From: Diacronema lutheri
Taxonomy: Eukaryota > Haptophyta > Pavlovophyceae > Pavlovales > Pavlovaceae
Direction of reading: 5' to 3'
Assembly (NCBI GenBank): GCA_019448385.1
Contig: JAGTXO010000008.1
Span: forward strand, 1,054,001 to 1,118,000
Length of the DNA stretch: 64,000 bases
Below, piece after piece: positions 40,958 to 50,874 of the stretch. The translations under genes were made by a program, and so were the position numbers. Each line of letters opens with the position of its first letter. Within the stretch, counting starts at the first letter, position 1. The notes below the pieces were generated by a model, which had not been told where the DNA came from, did no database searches, and saw only the letters and a program-made list of their open reading frames with translations.

Positions 40958-42901
40958 TTAGGCGGAGGCAGGCAGCCGCACGGCCTTGAGCTGCGCCATC
41001 CGGTCTGCCATCGGCATGAGCTTGGCCGAGCGCCCATCGGCGAGCGCGAGCAGCTGCACGCTCGCGCCCACGTCCGGACCGGCAAGCGCGCCAGTGAGCG
41101 CGAGCCGAAGCGGCATGAAGAGCTTCTTGCCCTTGCGGCCAGTCGCGTCGCCGATCGCCTTGGTCCACGCCTTCCACGCGCCCGCAAAGTCCGCCTCGCC
41201 GCCCGTCGGCATCTCGCCGCGCGCGTGCGACGCGACGATTGCTGCGCAGAGCTCCTCAAAGCCGTCGCCGACGATCGAGCCAGCATCCGCGCTGCCAAAG
41301 GCGGTTTGCAGGTCGTAGCCGAGCACTTGCTCGACGAGCGCTGCGCGGCCGCCGGCGCGCGAGCGCGTGCGCGGCGCGGCGGCGGTGGGCGCGCGTGGGC
41401 GGCGCGGCGAGGCGCGCGGCGCGCGGCGCGGCGCGGCGCGCACGCGCGACGTCGTTGATGACCTCGATGCGCTCGACGGCGAGCTCGGCGACGCCGTCGA
41501 AGAAGGCGTTGGCGCGCGCCGAGCCGTCGTCCGAGCACAGCCCCTCCTGCACGAGGTGCTCACGAAGCAGCGCGCTCAGCTCAGGGCGCGGCAGCAATCG
41601 AAGGTGCTGTGCGTTCACCCAGCGCAGCTTCGCCATGTCAAAGACGGCGGGCGACTTTGTGATGCGCTCGAGCGAGAAGAGGCGGACGAGCTCGTCCACG
41701 CTAAAGATCTCCTTGTCCGACCCGTCGTTCCACCCGAGCGTCGTCAAGTAGTTGATCATCGCGTCGGGCAAGAAGCCCGCGCGGCGGAACTGGTCGACCG
41801 ACGTCGCGCCGTGCCGCTTTGACAACTTGGCGCGGTCCTCGCCCAGGACGAGCGAGAGATGCGCGTAGCGCGGGATGGCGTACTCGAGCGCCTCGAGGAT
41901 CAGCCCCTGCCGCAGCGTGTTCGTCAGGTGTTCCTCCGCGCGCACGACGGTCGTAACGCCCATGAGCGCGTCGTCGACGGCGACGCAAAAGTTGTACACC
42001 GGAACGCCGCTTGAGCGGAGGAGGATGAAGTCGCCGACGGTCGAATCGGCGTCCCAGCCCACGTTGCCGCGCACGATGTCGTCAATCTCGAACCGCTTCC
42101 CGGCGGGCACCTACGCCGGCGCGCGCGGCGCGCACGCGCGCGCTGTGACGCGCGCGCGTGGCGAGAGGCGGCGCGGGGGGGGGGGGGAGGGGAGGGGGAC
42201 GGGGGCGGGGGGGTGGGGCGGGGGCGCACCTTGAAGCGGACGGTGTACGGCTCGCCCGCCGCCAGCTTTTCGCGCACGAGCTCCGGGTCCGCGTCCCTCC
42301 ACGTGCCGTCGTACTTTGGGTCGTCGCCGTTCGCATCGGCGGCCTGCCGCTTGGCCTCGAGCTCGGCCTCGGAGCAGAAGCACGGGTAGGCGGCGCCCTG
42401 CGCGACGAGCTTGTCGGCGAGCTGGCGGTAGATTTCGCCGCGCTCAGACTGCCGGTACGGCCCGCATCCGCCGCCCACGTGCGGCCCCTCGTCCGCCTTC
42501 AGGCCGAGCCATTCGAGGTCGCGCAGCATCGACTCCTCCGACGCGCGTGTGCTGCGCGCGGTGTCGGTGTCCTCGACGCGGATGATGAAGGTGCCGGCCT
42601 GCTGGCGCGCAATCAGCCAATTGAAGAGCGCCGTGCGCGCGCCACCCACGTGCAGTGAGCCCGTTGGCGACGGCGCGAAGCGCACGCGCGTGCCGGCCGG
42701 CCCGCGCGGCGGCGTTGCGACCATTGCGGCCGCCTGCCGGCGCGAGAGCGCGAGCCGCCCGACGGGTGGCGCGGCGGCTGCAGCGTGTGCGCCTAGCGCG
42801 GCGCGCGCCGGCGCCGCCACCGCCGAGCGCAGCGTCGGCGCCGCCCTCGCCACGGAGACGGCGCCGAGCACGCAGAGCATCCCTACGCCCAAGGCCGTCA
42901 T
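40958..42901 (-). CDS. gltX/EARS2-like: Glutamyl-tRNA synthetase, organellar (plastid) type
   Basis: 573 aa from exons 42901-42230, 42110-41444 and 41340-40958. Introns are GT-AG, 119 and 103 bp, phases 0 and 1. Class I catalytic motifs: [14 protein letters not shown] (HIGH, H84), [20 protein letters not shown], a CFC zinc-region remnant ([11 protein letters not shown]), and KLSKRHG (KMSKS). The C-terminal anticodon-binding part ([18 protein letters not shown]) is of bacterial/organellar type. The N-terminus [20 protein letters not shown] is a signal-peptide-like hydrophobic segment with an ARA-AP cleavage site, then about 40 Ala/Arg-rich residues. That is the bipartite leader of complex-plastid proteins, so I place it in the plastid (inference). 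It supplies Glu-tRNA for translation and tetrapyrrole synthesis. Confidence 0.88.
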
Positions 42902-42988
42902 TAATAAAGACGCGCGCAAAAACGCAGGTTGAAACGCGTTGGCGTCGTGGCCGGCCGGGGGTGGCGCTCGCCGGTGGCGCTCACCTGC
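42902..42988. promoter_or_regulatory. 87-bp bidirectional promoter (GluRS and NYN protein)
   Basis: Whole interval between the divergent start codons. It holds TTAATAAAG next to the GluRS start, an A-rich CAAAAACGCAGG, and a GC-rich half towards the NYN gene. Confidence 0.4.
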
Positions 42989-45497
42989 ATGAGCCGAGGC
43001 GGCGCGAGCGTTGGTGGCACGGCGGCGCGCTGGCGCTGGCACTGCGCGGCGCTGACGCTGCTCTGCCTCGTGCCCACGCCGCCGGCCGCGCATGTCGCGC
43101 GCCGCGCCACGCCGCGCGCGCCGCAAGCCCGCGCGGCCGCGTCGTCGGCGGCCGAGCAGCCCGCGCGCGCGCCGTGGCATCTGGCGCAGGTGCCCGTCGC
43201 GGTGGCGCCGCCGCTCAAGGCGATGCTCTTTGTAGACGGCACGTGGCTGTATTACTCCCTTTTCGAACGTGGCGATCGCTGCGTCATCCGCGAGCGCTTC
43301 GGGCCCGGCTGGCAGGCGACGCACTGCGTGGACGTCTCGCAGCTGCCGCCGATGATCGCCGAGGACATCGCGACGCAGCTGTCGGAGACGCTGCTCACGC
43401 CGCGCGGCGTGGAGGTGGTGCGCACGCTCGTCTTCACCTCGTACCGCGAAGACGTGCAGTCCGACCAGCGCGTCACCCTCTTCCAGCAGATGCAGGACCT
43501 GCTCTTCGAGGTGCACCTTGGCTCCTTCCACGGCTCGCAGGAGAAGTGCGTCGACATCGCGCTCGCCGTCGAGCTACTGCACTACGCGACGGTGCCCGAT
43601 GCGTACGACATCGGCGTGCTCGTCTCGGGCGACCGCGACTTCATTCCCGCCCTCGTCCGCGCGCGCCAGCGCGGCCGGCGCGTCGCGATCGCGTCGATGC
43701 GCAACTCGTGCAACCGCGAGTTCTCCGACCCGTCAATCCACATCAAGGACTTTGACACGATATGGCTCGACGACCAGCTCGAGCGGCTCATCGTCCCACG
43801 CTCGTCAATCCTCGCGCCCATTCACGGCCGCGCCGCGCCCGCCGCGGCCGCGGCCGCGAGCGGCGCACCGCCGCCAAGCGTCGACGGGACGCCCTTTGTG
43901 CGCGGCGCGCAGGGCGTGCTCGCCGACGCAGTGCGCCGGCCGACGCCAACCGACCTGGCGCTGCCCGTCGCGCTCAGCGGCGGCGGCGCGGCCGCCACCG
44001 GCGCTCACGGCGCCATCGGCCTCGCCGATGACCGCGCGCTCGCTGTGGGCGTCGGAGCGCGACACGAGCGGCTGGCCGCTGCCGCGGCGCGGCCGCGCGC
44101 GCGGATCGCGCAGCAGGCGTTGATCGACCTGGATGCATGGCTAGCGTCGCTCATCGTGCGCTGCATCGCGATCTCGCCCTCCGGTGTCGCGAGCAGCCGG
44201 ACAATTGGCCGCTTCCTCTCGCGGCAGGTGCACAGGCGCGCGAGCGCCCTCGAGGTGCTCAAAGCGAGGCACATCAGGCTCTCGGCCTTCTTGTACGCGC
44301 ATCCCGAGCTCTTCGCGATCAAGCATGGGACGCCATCGACGCGCTTGCCAACCGAGTTCTACGTGCGCCTTGCGGCGGACGCGCCGCTCGCGCACGAGCT
44401 CGACGCGCTGCATCCGTTTGACGGCGCGCGAGGCCCGGCCGCCTCCGACGAGCGACTCGGCGTGCGACCCGCGCCGTTTGCCGAGGGCGCGCGGCGCGAC
44501 GGCGCGCTCCTAGACATGCGCCCTCGCGCCGTCGGCGTGCGCGACGCCGAGGGCGAGGGCGAGGGCGAGGGCGAGGGCGAGGGCGAGGACGAGGGCGAGG
44601 ACGAGGGTGAGCTGCTGCAGCTCGACGACCCTGCGCTCTTCTACGGCGAGGTGTTTGAGGGCTCGGGCGTTGACGAGGGCGGCCGGCTGCGCGAGCTCCT
44701 CCGCCAGGGAGAGCTTGTCGAGCTCGAGGCGGACGAGCTCGAGCGCAACGGGCGGCGCGCCTTTGACGCCGCGCGGCAGGCGAAGCGCGCGCGCCGGATG
44801 GCCTTCGACACGACCGAGGCGCAACAGGCGCGGCGCGCCGCTCGCGCGCGCGCGCACTGCGTGCTCGGCGCCCGCCTGAGCGCACGCGCGCCGCGTGCGC
44901 ACCCGGCGCTCATCGAGCGCGCGCGCTTTGCCCCCACGCGCTGCCGCGGCTGCGCAGGATCCGCTGCATGACGGCGGCGCCCTCGCGACCGGTGGCAACG
45001 AGCCGCCGAGCGCGGCCGACGTGGGACTCGCGCCGGTCAACGGCGGGCGGCGGCCGAGCGCGACAGGCGGGTCGGCGGACGACACGCGCGACGAGTCAGC
45101 AGCGAGGGTGGTGGAGGAGGAGGCGGAGGAGGAGGAGGAGGAGGAGGAGCAGTACGATGATGCGGACGATGCCGCGGCGGCGGAGCTGTGGGACGACCGA
45201 GCCGCCGGTCGCGCCGGCGCCGCCGACGCGCGCGTGTTGGAGGCGGAAGCGCTCAAGGCAATCGACGAAGAGTATGACGAAGCGGCGGAAATTTTCGCAA
45301 TGCGCCGCGATGAACTGCGCGAGGAGCTGCGGCTGCACGGGCTGCCCATCACCGGCACAAAGGTGCGCTCCGCGCACGCGAGCGCGGGTGCGCGCGGCGT
45401 TGCGCCGCGCCGCACTGACCGGCGGCCTGCCTCGCGCCGCGCGCAGGAGGTGTTGCGCGCGCGCCTGCTGCGCTACATTGTCGACGGGCTGGACGAA

Positions 45498-45533
<36 letters not shown>

Positions 45534-45551
45534 TGTGCAGAAAGCTCCTGA
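42989..45551 (+). CDS. NYN-domain ribonuclease with LOTUS-like and SAP domains, leader peptide
   Basis: 793 aa from exons 42989-44860, 44958-45362 and 45447-45551. Both introns are GT-AG, phase 0. The leader WRWHCAALTLLCLVPTPPAAHVA is hydrophobic and followed by an Ala/Arg-rich stretch, again bipartite. The NYN (PIN-like) nuclease fold runs about 76-260, with acidic residues in MLFVDGTWLYY, QEKCVDIALAVELLHYA and DIGVLVSGDRDFIPAL. Residues about 383-464 look like an OST-HTH/LOTUS winged helix (RTIGRFLSRQVHRR, LSAFLYAHPELFAIKHG). An acidic EG-repeat and a poly-Glu stretch precede a SAP motif (RRDELREELRLHGLPITGTK/EVLRARLLRYIVDGL), split exactly by intron 2; the protein ends in poly-Asp. RNA cleavage or processing, probably in the plastid, is inferred. 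146 bp separate it from the MscS gene. Confidence 0.75.
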
Positions 45552-45697
45552 CCGCCATCGCGGCTGGGATTCTTGCCTTCCGCTTACAGCGACGTGCGCG
45601 CCATTTTAAAAGCGCCCTTCGGCGTGTAAAACGTGCTCCTGGAGCGACCACCCGCACCTCCCGCCGGTTTGCTCACGCCCCCTCGGCGCGGCGAGCG

Positions 45698-46225
45698 ATG
45701 GCGGCCAAGGACGGGCGCATCCCGGCGGTAGACAGCGGGTCGAGCCTGCCCGGCATCCCGGCCATCGACAGCGAGATGTCTCTTGGCGACCTCATCCAAC
45801 TCAACAACCGGTACAACACGGGCCCGAGCGTGACATCGCCCGTGCCGGAGAACGGCGCGGTTGGCGATCGGCGTTCGTCGCGGCAGCTGACGGAGGCGCC
45901 GGCGGAGACGCTTGTGCAGGAAGACGCGTTTGCCGACGCGCTCAAGGCCGTCGCCGTCCTCGACAACGCGCGCGACGATGACGGCGCGCAGCTGCTCTCG
46001 GACGACATGGTGCTCGCGTCGGTCGAGCGCGAGCAGCAGGACGAGGATTCGCTGTACAACTCGTCGGACGGGCAGGCGCTCTCGTCGTCGACGGGCGACG
46101 AGTACCTCGCGACTCACGCCGGCTTCGGCATCGGCGGCGCGCCGCTTCCGCCCGAGGGCGCCGCGCCCGCGCCCGTGCGCGCGGGCGGGGGCGCGCCGGG
46201 CCCGGCCGAGCCGGCGGCGGGCGGG

Positions 46226-46264
<39 letters not shown>

Positions 46265-48580
46265 AGCGTAAAGGGCGGCGCCAAGGGCGGCGGTGAGGGT
46301 GGCGCGGGTGGCGCGCTCCGAGCCGCCGCCGGCGTCGCTGACGCCGAGCAACCCGGCCGCGTCGGGTGGCTCGCGTCGGCGTGGGCGTTTGGCGACACGG
46401 CGGCGCGCCTCGTGTGGGCGCTGCTCGCGTTCGTCGTGCGCGAGGCGGCGTACGCGGTGATCCTCGTGCCACCGGCGATCGCCTTCCTCGCCCACCGCGA
46501 CGAGCCGCTGCGCGCGCGCTGGGACATCTGGCTCCTGCGGCCGGCGTACGCGCTCCTGATTGGCCGCTTCGCCGCGGCGGCGCTCTTCTTCTTCATCGGC
46601 AACGCGTGGCTGCTCGAGGTGCTGCCGTCGCGCGTCGCGCTCTTTGTCGAGGCGTTCCGCGGCTGGCAGTCCGTCGTGATCTGCTACCTGTGCATCACCG
46701 CCGCGTTCTATTTTGGGCCGACGCTCTACGCGCGCGGCGAGGGCGAGGTGTGGGATCGAATCCAGGAGGTCGATTTTCTTGTAGGCATCTACTCGTGGCT
46801 CGCCGCCGTCGCAGTCACGCGCGGGTTGCTCGACGCGCTCTCGCAGGTGCTCTTCCTCAACCTGAAGGACGGCCATTTTGAGGAGCGCGTGCAGACGGCG
46901 CTCCTGTCCATGCGGCTGATTCGTATCCTCTTCGCGACCGGACGCGCGGCGTCCAACCGCGACAAGCGCCGGCGTGCGGCGGCGAGCGCGCGCCACGCGC
47001 GCGTAAGTCACTCGCGCGCGCGCGCGCCCACGCCGCCGCCGGGCGCGCCGAACGGCGCGCCGCCCAGCCAGCTGCGCGCGCCGACGCCGCCCGCCGCTGC
47101 ACCGGGCGGCGCGCCGCCGCTGAGCCACGCGGCGGCTGCCGCGCCGCCGCCGCCGACGCCGAGTGGGGCCAAGGCGAGCGGCGGCGGCGGCTCGGGCACC
47201 CTCTCCGTCGCGGCCGTCGGCACGTCGATCACCGTTGCCATCTCGGGCGCGCTCCGGCACGGCGGCGGCAAGGAGCGAGCTGAGCGCGCAAAGGGCGGCG
47301 GCAAGGGCGGTGCCGACGCGCCCGCGCTCGTGCCCGAGCTCTTCATCTACGAGGACGCGGTCTTCTCGATGAGCACGAGCCTCTCGTCGCTCTCCGACCA
47401 GCTCGAGCTGCTGAAGAGCGCCGTTGCCTCGAAGAACGGCCACTTCGTCTCGTCGACCGCGCAGGCACGCCAGCAGGGCGCCAAGTTTTTCGCGCACCTC
47501 TATCTCGAGTACGCGCGCGAGCTCGCGCAGTCGCGCGAGACGGGCGTCAAGCCGCCGTACGATGGCGACGGCCCGCCCGAGACGATCCCGCGCGCGCGCC
47601 TTTTGCGCTGGTGCGCGATGGCGACACGCAAGCGCGGGCCGGCGTTTCAGAAGAAGGTGGCCGCGCGGATTGAGGCGCTCTTCGTCGGCGACAACGTCGG
47701 CCGCGACGAGTTCGTCTCGGTGGTGGAGGGTGTGTACCGCGAGCAGCGCTTCGTGAGTGCGGCGGTCAAGTCCTTCGACGCGCTCAACGGCCACGTGCAC
47801 AACTTCCTCGTCATCTTCTGGGCGTTGCTCATGTTCGTCGCTGGGGTCTTCCTCGTCGACTGGGGCGTCTCCTTCGAGGACTGGGTCGTGCCGATCTCGT
47901 CGACCTTCCTCTCGTTTGCCGTGCTCCTCGGCTGGTTGCCCTACGAGACCTTTGCCGGCATCCTCTTCGTCCTCGCCGCGCGGCCATACGACATTGGCGA
48001 CCGCATCATCGTCGCCGACCCGGGCACGGCGGGCGTCGGGCGCGAGCAGTTTGTCGTCGCGGACATTGGCCTGCTCTCGACGCGCGTCTTCACGCTCAAC
48101 GGCGAGGAGCACGTGCTGCAGAACTTTGTGACGCGCAAGCTCTCCGTGATCAACGTGCAGCGCTCGCGCAACCCGATCATCGTCATGTCCGTCCAGTTGC
48201 CCGCACGCACGCCGGGCAACCAGGTGAGCGAGCTGATCGAGGTCGTGCGCCAGTACATCGCCGCGACGCCCACGGACTGGGTGACGCTCGCCAGCTCGCT
48301 CATCAACCCACCCGACTACCGCGCGGGCATCATCGAGGTGACGCTCATGCCCCTCTCGGCGCACAAGAAGGTGCGCGACGACCTCCTCGAGCAGGCGCGC
48401 TCGCGCCTCCAAATCTTCGTGCACGTGTACATGCAGTCGGCGGGCATGGAGTTCGTGCAGCCGCGGCAGGAGGTCCACGCGTCGCTCCTCGGGCCGGGCG
48501 ACACGCCGCCGCCCTGGTTGACGGGCGCCGCGGCCGCAGCCTCCGCGCACAGCGCCGCCGCCCGTCCGACCCCGTCGTGA
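45698..48580 (+). CDS. MscS-like mechanosensitive ion channel (MSL family)
   Basis: 960 aa, no intron seen. A disordered N-terminus with a 15-Gly run is followed by four hydrophobic segments (VWALLAFVVREAAYAVILV, FAAAALFFFIGNAWLLEVL, SVVICYLCITAAFYFGPTL, LVGIYSWLAAVAVTRGLLD). A long cytosolic loop comes next, then two helices (NFLVIFWALLMFVAGVFLV and STFLSFAVLLGWLPYETFAG) leading into the MscS signature FVLAARPYDIGDRIIV and a beta domain with VFTLNGEEHVLQNFVTRKLS. The six-TM layout with a big loop is that of plant MSL8-10 and related fungal/algal channels. The family releases ions under membrane tension, at the plasma membrane, ER or contractile organelles; no targeting signal is evident. ATG 45698 is the first in frame after the upstream gene. 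Confidence 0.88.
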
Positions 48581-48818
48581 GCGTGCGGCGCGGCGAAAGC
48601 GCGCGAGCGCGCGGCGCGCGGCGCGCACGCACGCGCTCGGTGCGGTGCCCAACCGCACGCGCAGGGCAGACGCCGTGACCGCCGCAGCGACACACTCGAC
48701 AAGCGATCGCCGAGCCTCCGCCCGACCGTGATGCACACCGATGTCCAACCAGTGTCAAACTTCTTCCCCCCCCTTTTTTCAATCATTCTGCCGCTTTGGC
48801 CTCAGTGTAGTCTCATCA

Positions 48819-48847
48819 GGGGGGGGGGGGGGGGGGGGGGGGGGGGG
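48819..48847 (+). repeat. Run of 29 G between convergent genes
   Basis: Ends 17 bp from the stop of the ankyrin gene. 48581-48864 otherwise contains only a short A/T and pyrimidine stretch (CCCCCCCCTTTTTTC). Confidence 0.9.
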
Positions 48848-48864
48848 AGAGTCCCGGTGCTCAC

Positions 48865-50448
48865 TCACCGAGCGCCACAGTCGACGCTTCGCACCTCGCG
48901 CGTGATCGCCGCGGGGACGACGTGCGCGAGCCACACGTCGTCCAGCGCCGCGCTGTCGCGCGCGCCGTCGGCGGCGCGCGCGCCGGCCGCGCCGCTGGCG
49001 GGCGTGTCGGGCCCGAGCAGCGGCACGCCGGCCGCGCGCCGCGCGGCGAGCCGCCTGCCGAGCAGCAAGGCCACGAACGCGCGCCGTCGCGCGCTCTCGG
49101 GGAAGAGGTGGTGCGTGCGCGCGCTCCACGGCGCCGCCGCGTCGTCGACGAGCCGCGCGACCTCGAGCGCGCGCGGCGCGTGCGCGCCCGGCGCGGCGGC
49201 GAGGATGGCGCGCGCGACGTCGAGCGGCGTCGTCGCGCCAGCCGCCGCCGCCGCGCGCACGTCCGCGCCCGCGCGCAGCAGCGCAACGCACCGCGCGGGC
49301 GAGAGCGCGGCGATGTGGTGCAACTCAGTGCACCAGTCGCGCGATCCTCGCAGCCACTCGAGAAGCTCGGCAGCGCGTTGTGCGGCGGCGCCGCGGCTGG
49401 TGACGAGCCTGGTGAGCACCGCGTGCTCCGCCGAGCCCGCCTCGCGCCCGAACGATCGCGACGCGCCGCGCGCCGAGAGCAACTGAACGGCGCCGAGCTC
49501 GAGCGCGCCGCACGCCCGGTGCATCGCCATGGGCACGCCGAGCACCACGTCGGCGCGCGGCGGCGCGCCGAGCTCGGCGCCCGCGTCGAAAATGAGCTCG
49601 AGGCACGCGGCGCTCCGCGCCGCGTGCCAGCACAGCCCGTCCGCGCGCGCCGCGTCGCGCCAGCGCGCGTCCGCGCCGCGCGCGAGCAGCAGCGCGACGA
49701 GCGGCGCGGCGCCCGCGTCGCACGCGCGCGCGAGCGGCGGCGGCGCGCCGTCGGCTGCGGCGTTGACGCCGGCGCGCGCCTCGACGAGTAGTCGCGCGAC
49801 GCACGCGTGCGCCTCGCTCTGCGCGCGCCCGCACGCGACTTCGAGCGCCGACTCGCGCAGCGCGGCGTTGCGCACACTTGGGTCGGCATGCGCGGCGAGC
49901 AGCTCACGCAGTGCGGGCGCGCGACCGGCGCGCGCGCAGACGAGGAGCGGCGTGTCGGAGAGCGCGTCGCGCAGCTCGACGCGCGCGCCGTGCTGCACGA
50001 GCAGCGCGACCACTTCCGCACACTCCGTCTCGCGCTCCGCCCGCCCGTCGCACGCCTCGTGCAGCGCGCTCTTCCCGAGCCAGCCCGCCGCGTCGACAGC
50101 GCACCTGGCCGCGAGCAGCGCGCGCGCGCAGGCGGCGTGCCCCTCGGCGGCGGCGTACGCGAGGGCCGTGCGGCCGAATGACGCGGACACGTCGTCGTCA
50201 AGCCTCGCGTCCACGTCCGCCGATGCGCCGATCAGCAGCGCCGCGCACGTCGCGTGCCCCGCGCGGCAGGCGTGCATGAGCGGCGTGAGCGCCAGCCCGT
50301 CCGGCGTGTGGTCGTCGAGCGGCGCGCACTCGTCGAGGAGCGCGCCACGCGCGAGGCAGCGGCGCACGCACTCGTCACGCCCCGCGCGCGCCGCGCCAGC
50401 GAGCGTGCAGCCCTCGCCGCCACAGCTCGGGCACGCGCCATGCAGCAT
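48865..50448 (-). CDS. Ankyrin-repeat protein
   Basis: 527 aa from ATG 50448 (an upstream in-frame GTG at 50457 is less likely). It opens with a CPSCGGEGC motif that may bind zinc, then at least nine ankyrin-type repeats of about 33 residues: TPLMHACRAGHATCAALLIG, RTALAYAAAEGHAACARALL, KSALHEACDGR, DTPLLVCARAGRAPALRELL, ESALEVACGRAQ and further degenerate ones (ELHHIAALSPARCVALLRAG, TPLDVARAIL). The C-terminal region has FVALLLGRRLAARRAAG and no recognised domain. Ankyrin stacks mediate protein binding; the partner is unknown. Divergent from the small membrane protein with 69 bp between starts. Confidence 0.8.
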   Translation of the reverse strand: MLHGACPSCGGEGCTLAGAARAGRDECVRRCLARGALLDECAPLDDHTPDGLALTPLMHACRAGHATCAALLIGASADVDARLDDDVSASFGRTALAYAAAEGHAACARALLAARCAVDAAGWLGKSALHEACDGRAERETECAEVVALLVQHGARVELRDALSDTPLLVCARAGRAPALRELLAAHADPSVRNAALRESALEVACGRAQSEAHACVARLLVEARAGVNAAADGAPPPLARACDAGAAPLVALLLARGADARWRDAARADGLCWHAARSAACLELIFDAGAELGAPPRADVVLGVPMAMHRACGALELGAVQLLSARGASRSFGREAGSAEHAVLTRLVTSRGAAAQRAAELLEWLRGSRDWCTELHHIAALSPARCVALLRAGADVRAAAAAGATTPLDVARAILAAAPGAHAPRALEVARLVDDAAAPWSARTHHLFPESARRRAFVALLLGRRLAARRAAGVPLLGPDTPASGAAGARAADGARDSAALDDVWLAHVVPAAITREVRSVDCGAR

Positions 50449-50517
50449 CGCGCGCACCGCGCCAGCAACTCCGCACCCGAACCTTCGGGCATCGGACGGA
50501 GGACGGGCGAACGAAGC
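50449..50517. promoter_or_regulatory. 69-bp bidirectional promoter (ankyrin protein and DUF1475-like protein)
   Basis: Entire interval between the start codons, GC-rich, no TATA box. It contains CCCGAACCTTCGGGC, a short palindrome around TTCG that could form a hairpin. Confidence 0.4.
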
Positions 50518-50874
50518 ATGAAGAGCGGCACGAGCAAGACGACACTCGGGGCGGGCGCGCTCACGGCGCTGGGCGCGCTATGCCTCGGCGCGCTCTCCGC
50601 CACGCTGTACCGCTACCCGCTCTTGCCGCTGCGGACGGACGACCTCGAATGGTCCGTCGCGTGGCTCGCGATGACGTGCATCGATTACTACGGCGCTGCG
50701 CTCTGCCTCTGCGCCGTCATCTTCTCGACGGAAGACCTCAACCGCGCGATCATCTGGTCGGCGCTCTGCCTCCTCCTCGGCGCCCCCTTCTGCTGCCTGT
50801 GGCTCGCCTGGCAGCTCGCGTCCAAGGGCACGATCGCGCTCGCCGGGCCTCCGCAGGACAGCCTGTACGAGTGA
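50518..50874 (+). CDS. Small three-TM protein, DUF1475-like
   Basis: 118 aa. Three hydrophobic segments: ALTALGALCLGALSATLY, WSVAWLAMTCIDYYGAALCLCAVIF and AIIWSALCLLLGAPFCCLWLAWQL. The middle block, WxxxxxxDxY, and the third, (A/S)xxWxxLxLxxGxxxxCxYLxxxL-like, correspond to the layout of plant DUF1475 proteins, whose function is unknown. Normal stop at 50872-50874. The assignment rests on pattern rather than a search. Confidence 0.6.
   Translation: MKSGTSKTTLGAGALTALGALCLGALSATLYRYPLLPLRTDDLEWSVAWLAMTCIDYYGAALCLCAVIFSTEDLNRAIIWSALCLLLGAPFCCLWLAWQLASKGTIALAGPPQDSLYE

Noticed and set aside
45584-48748. 1054-codon minus-strand frame opposite the MscS gene
   Set aside because: The plus strand carries clear TM helices and the MscS signature; the minus frame is its complement.
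48865-50457. Bacterial contamination suggested by MscS, beta-lactamase and gltX-type genes
   Set aside because: Introns, intergenic structure and eukaryotic neighbours run continuously through the region; these are nuclear genes of old bacterial or organellar ancestry.
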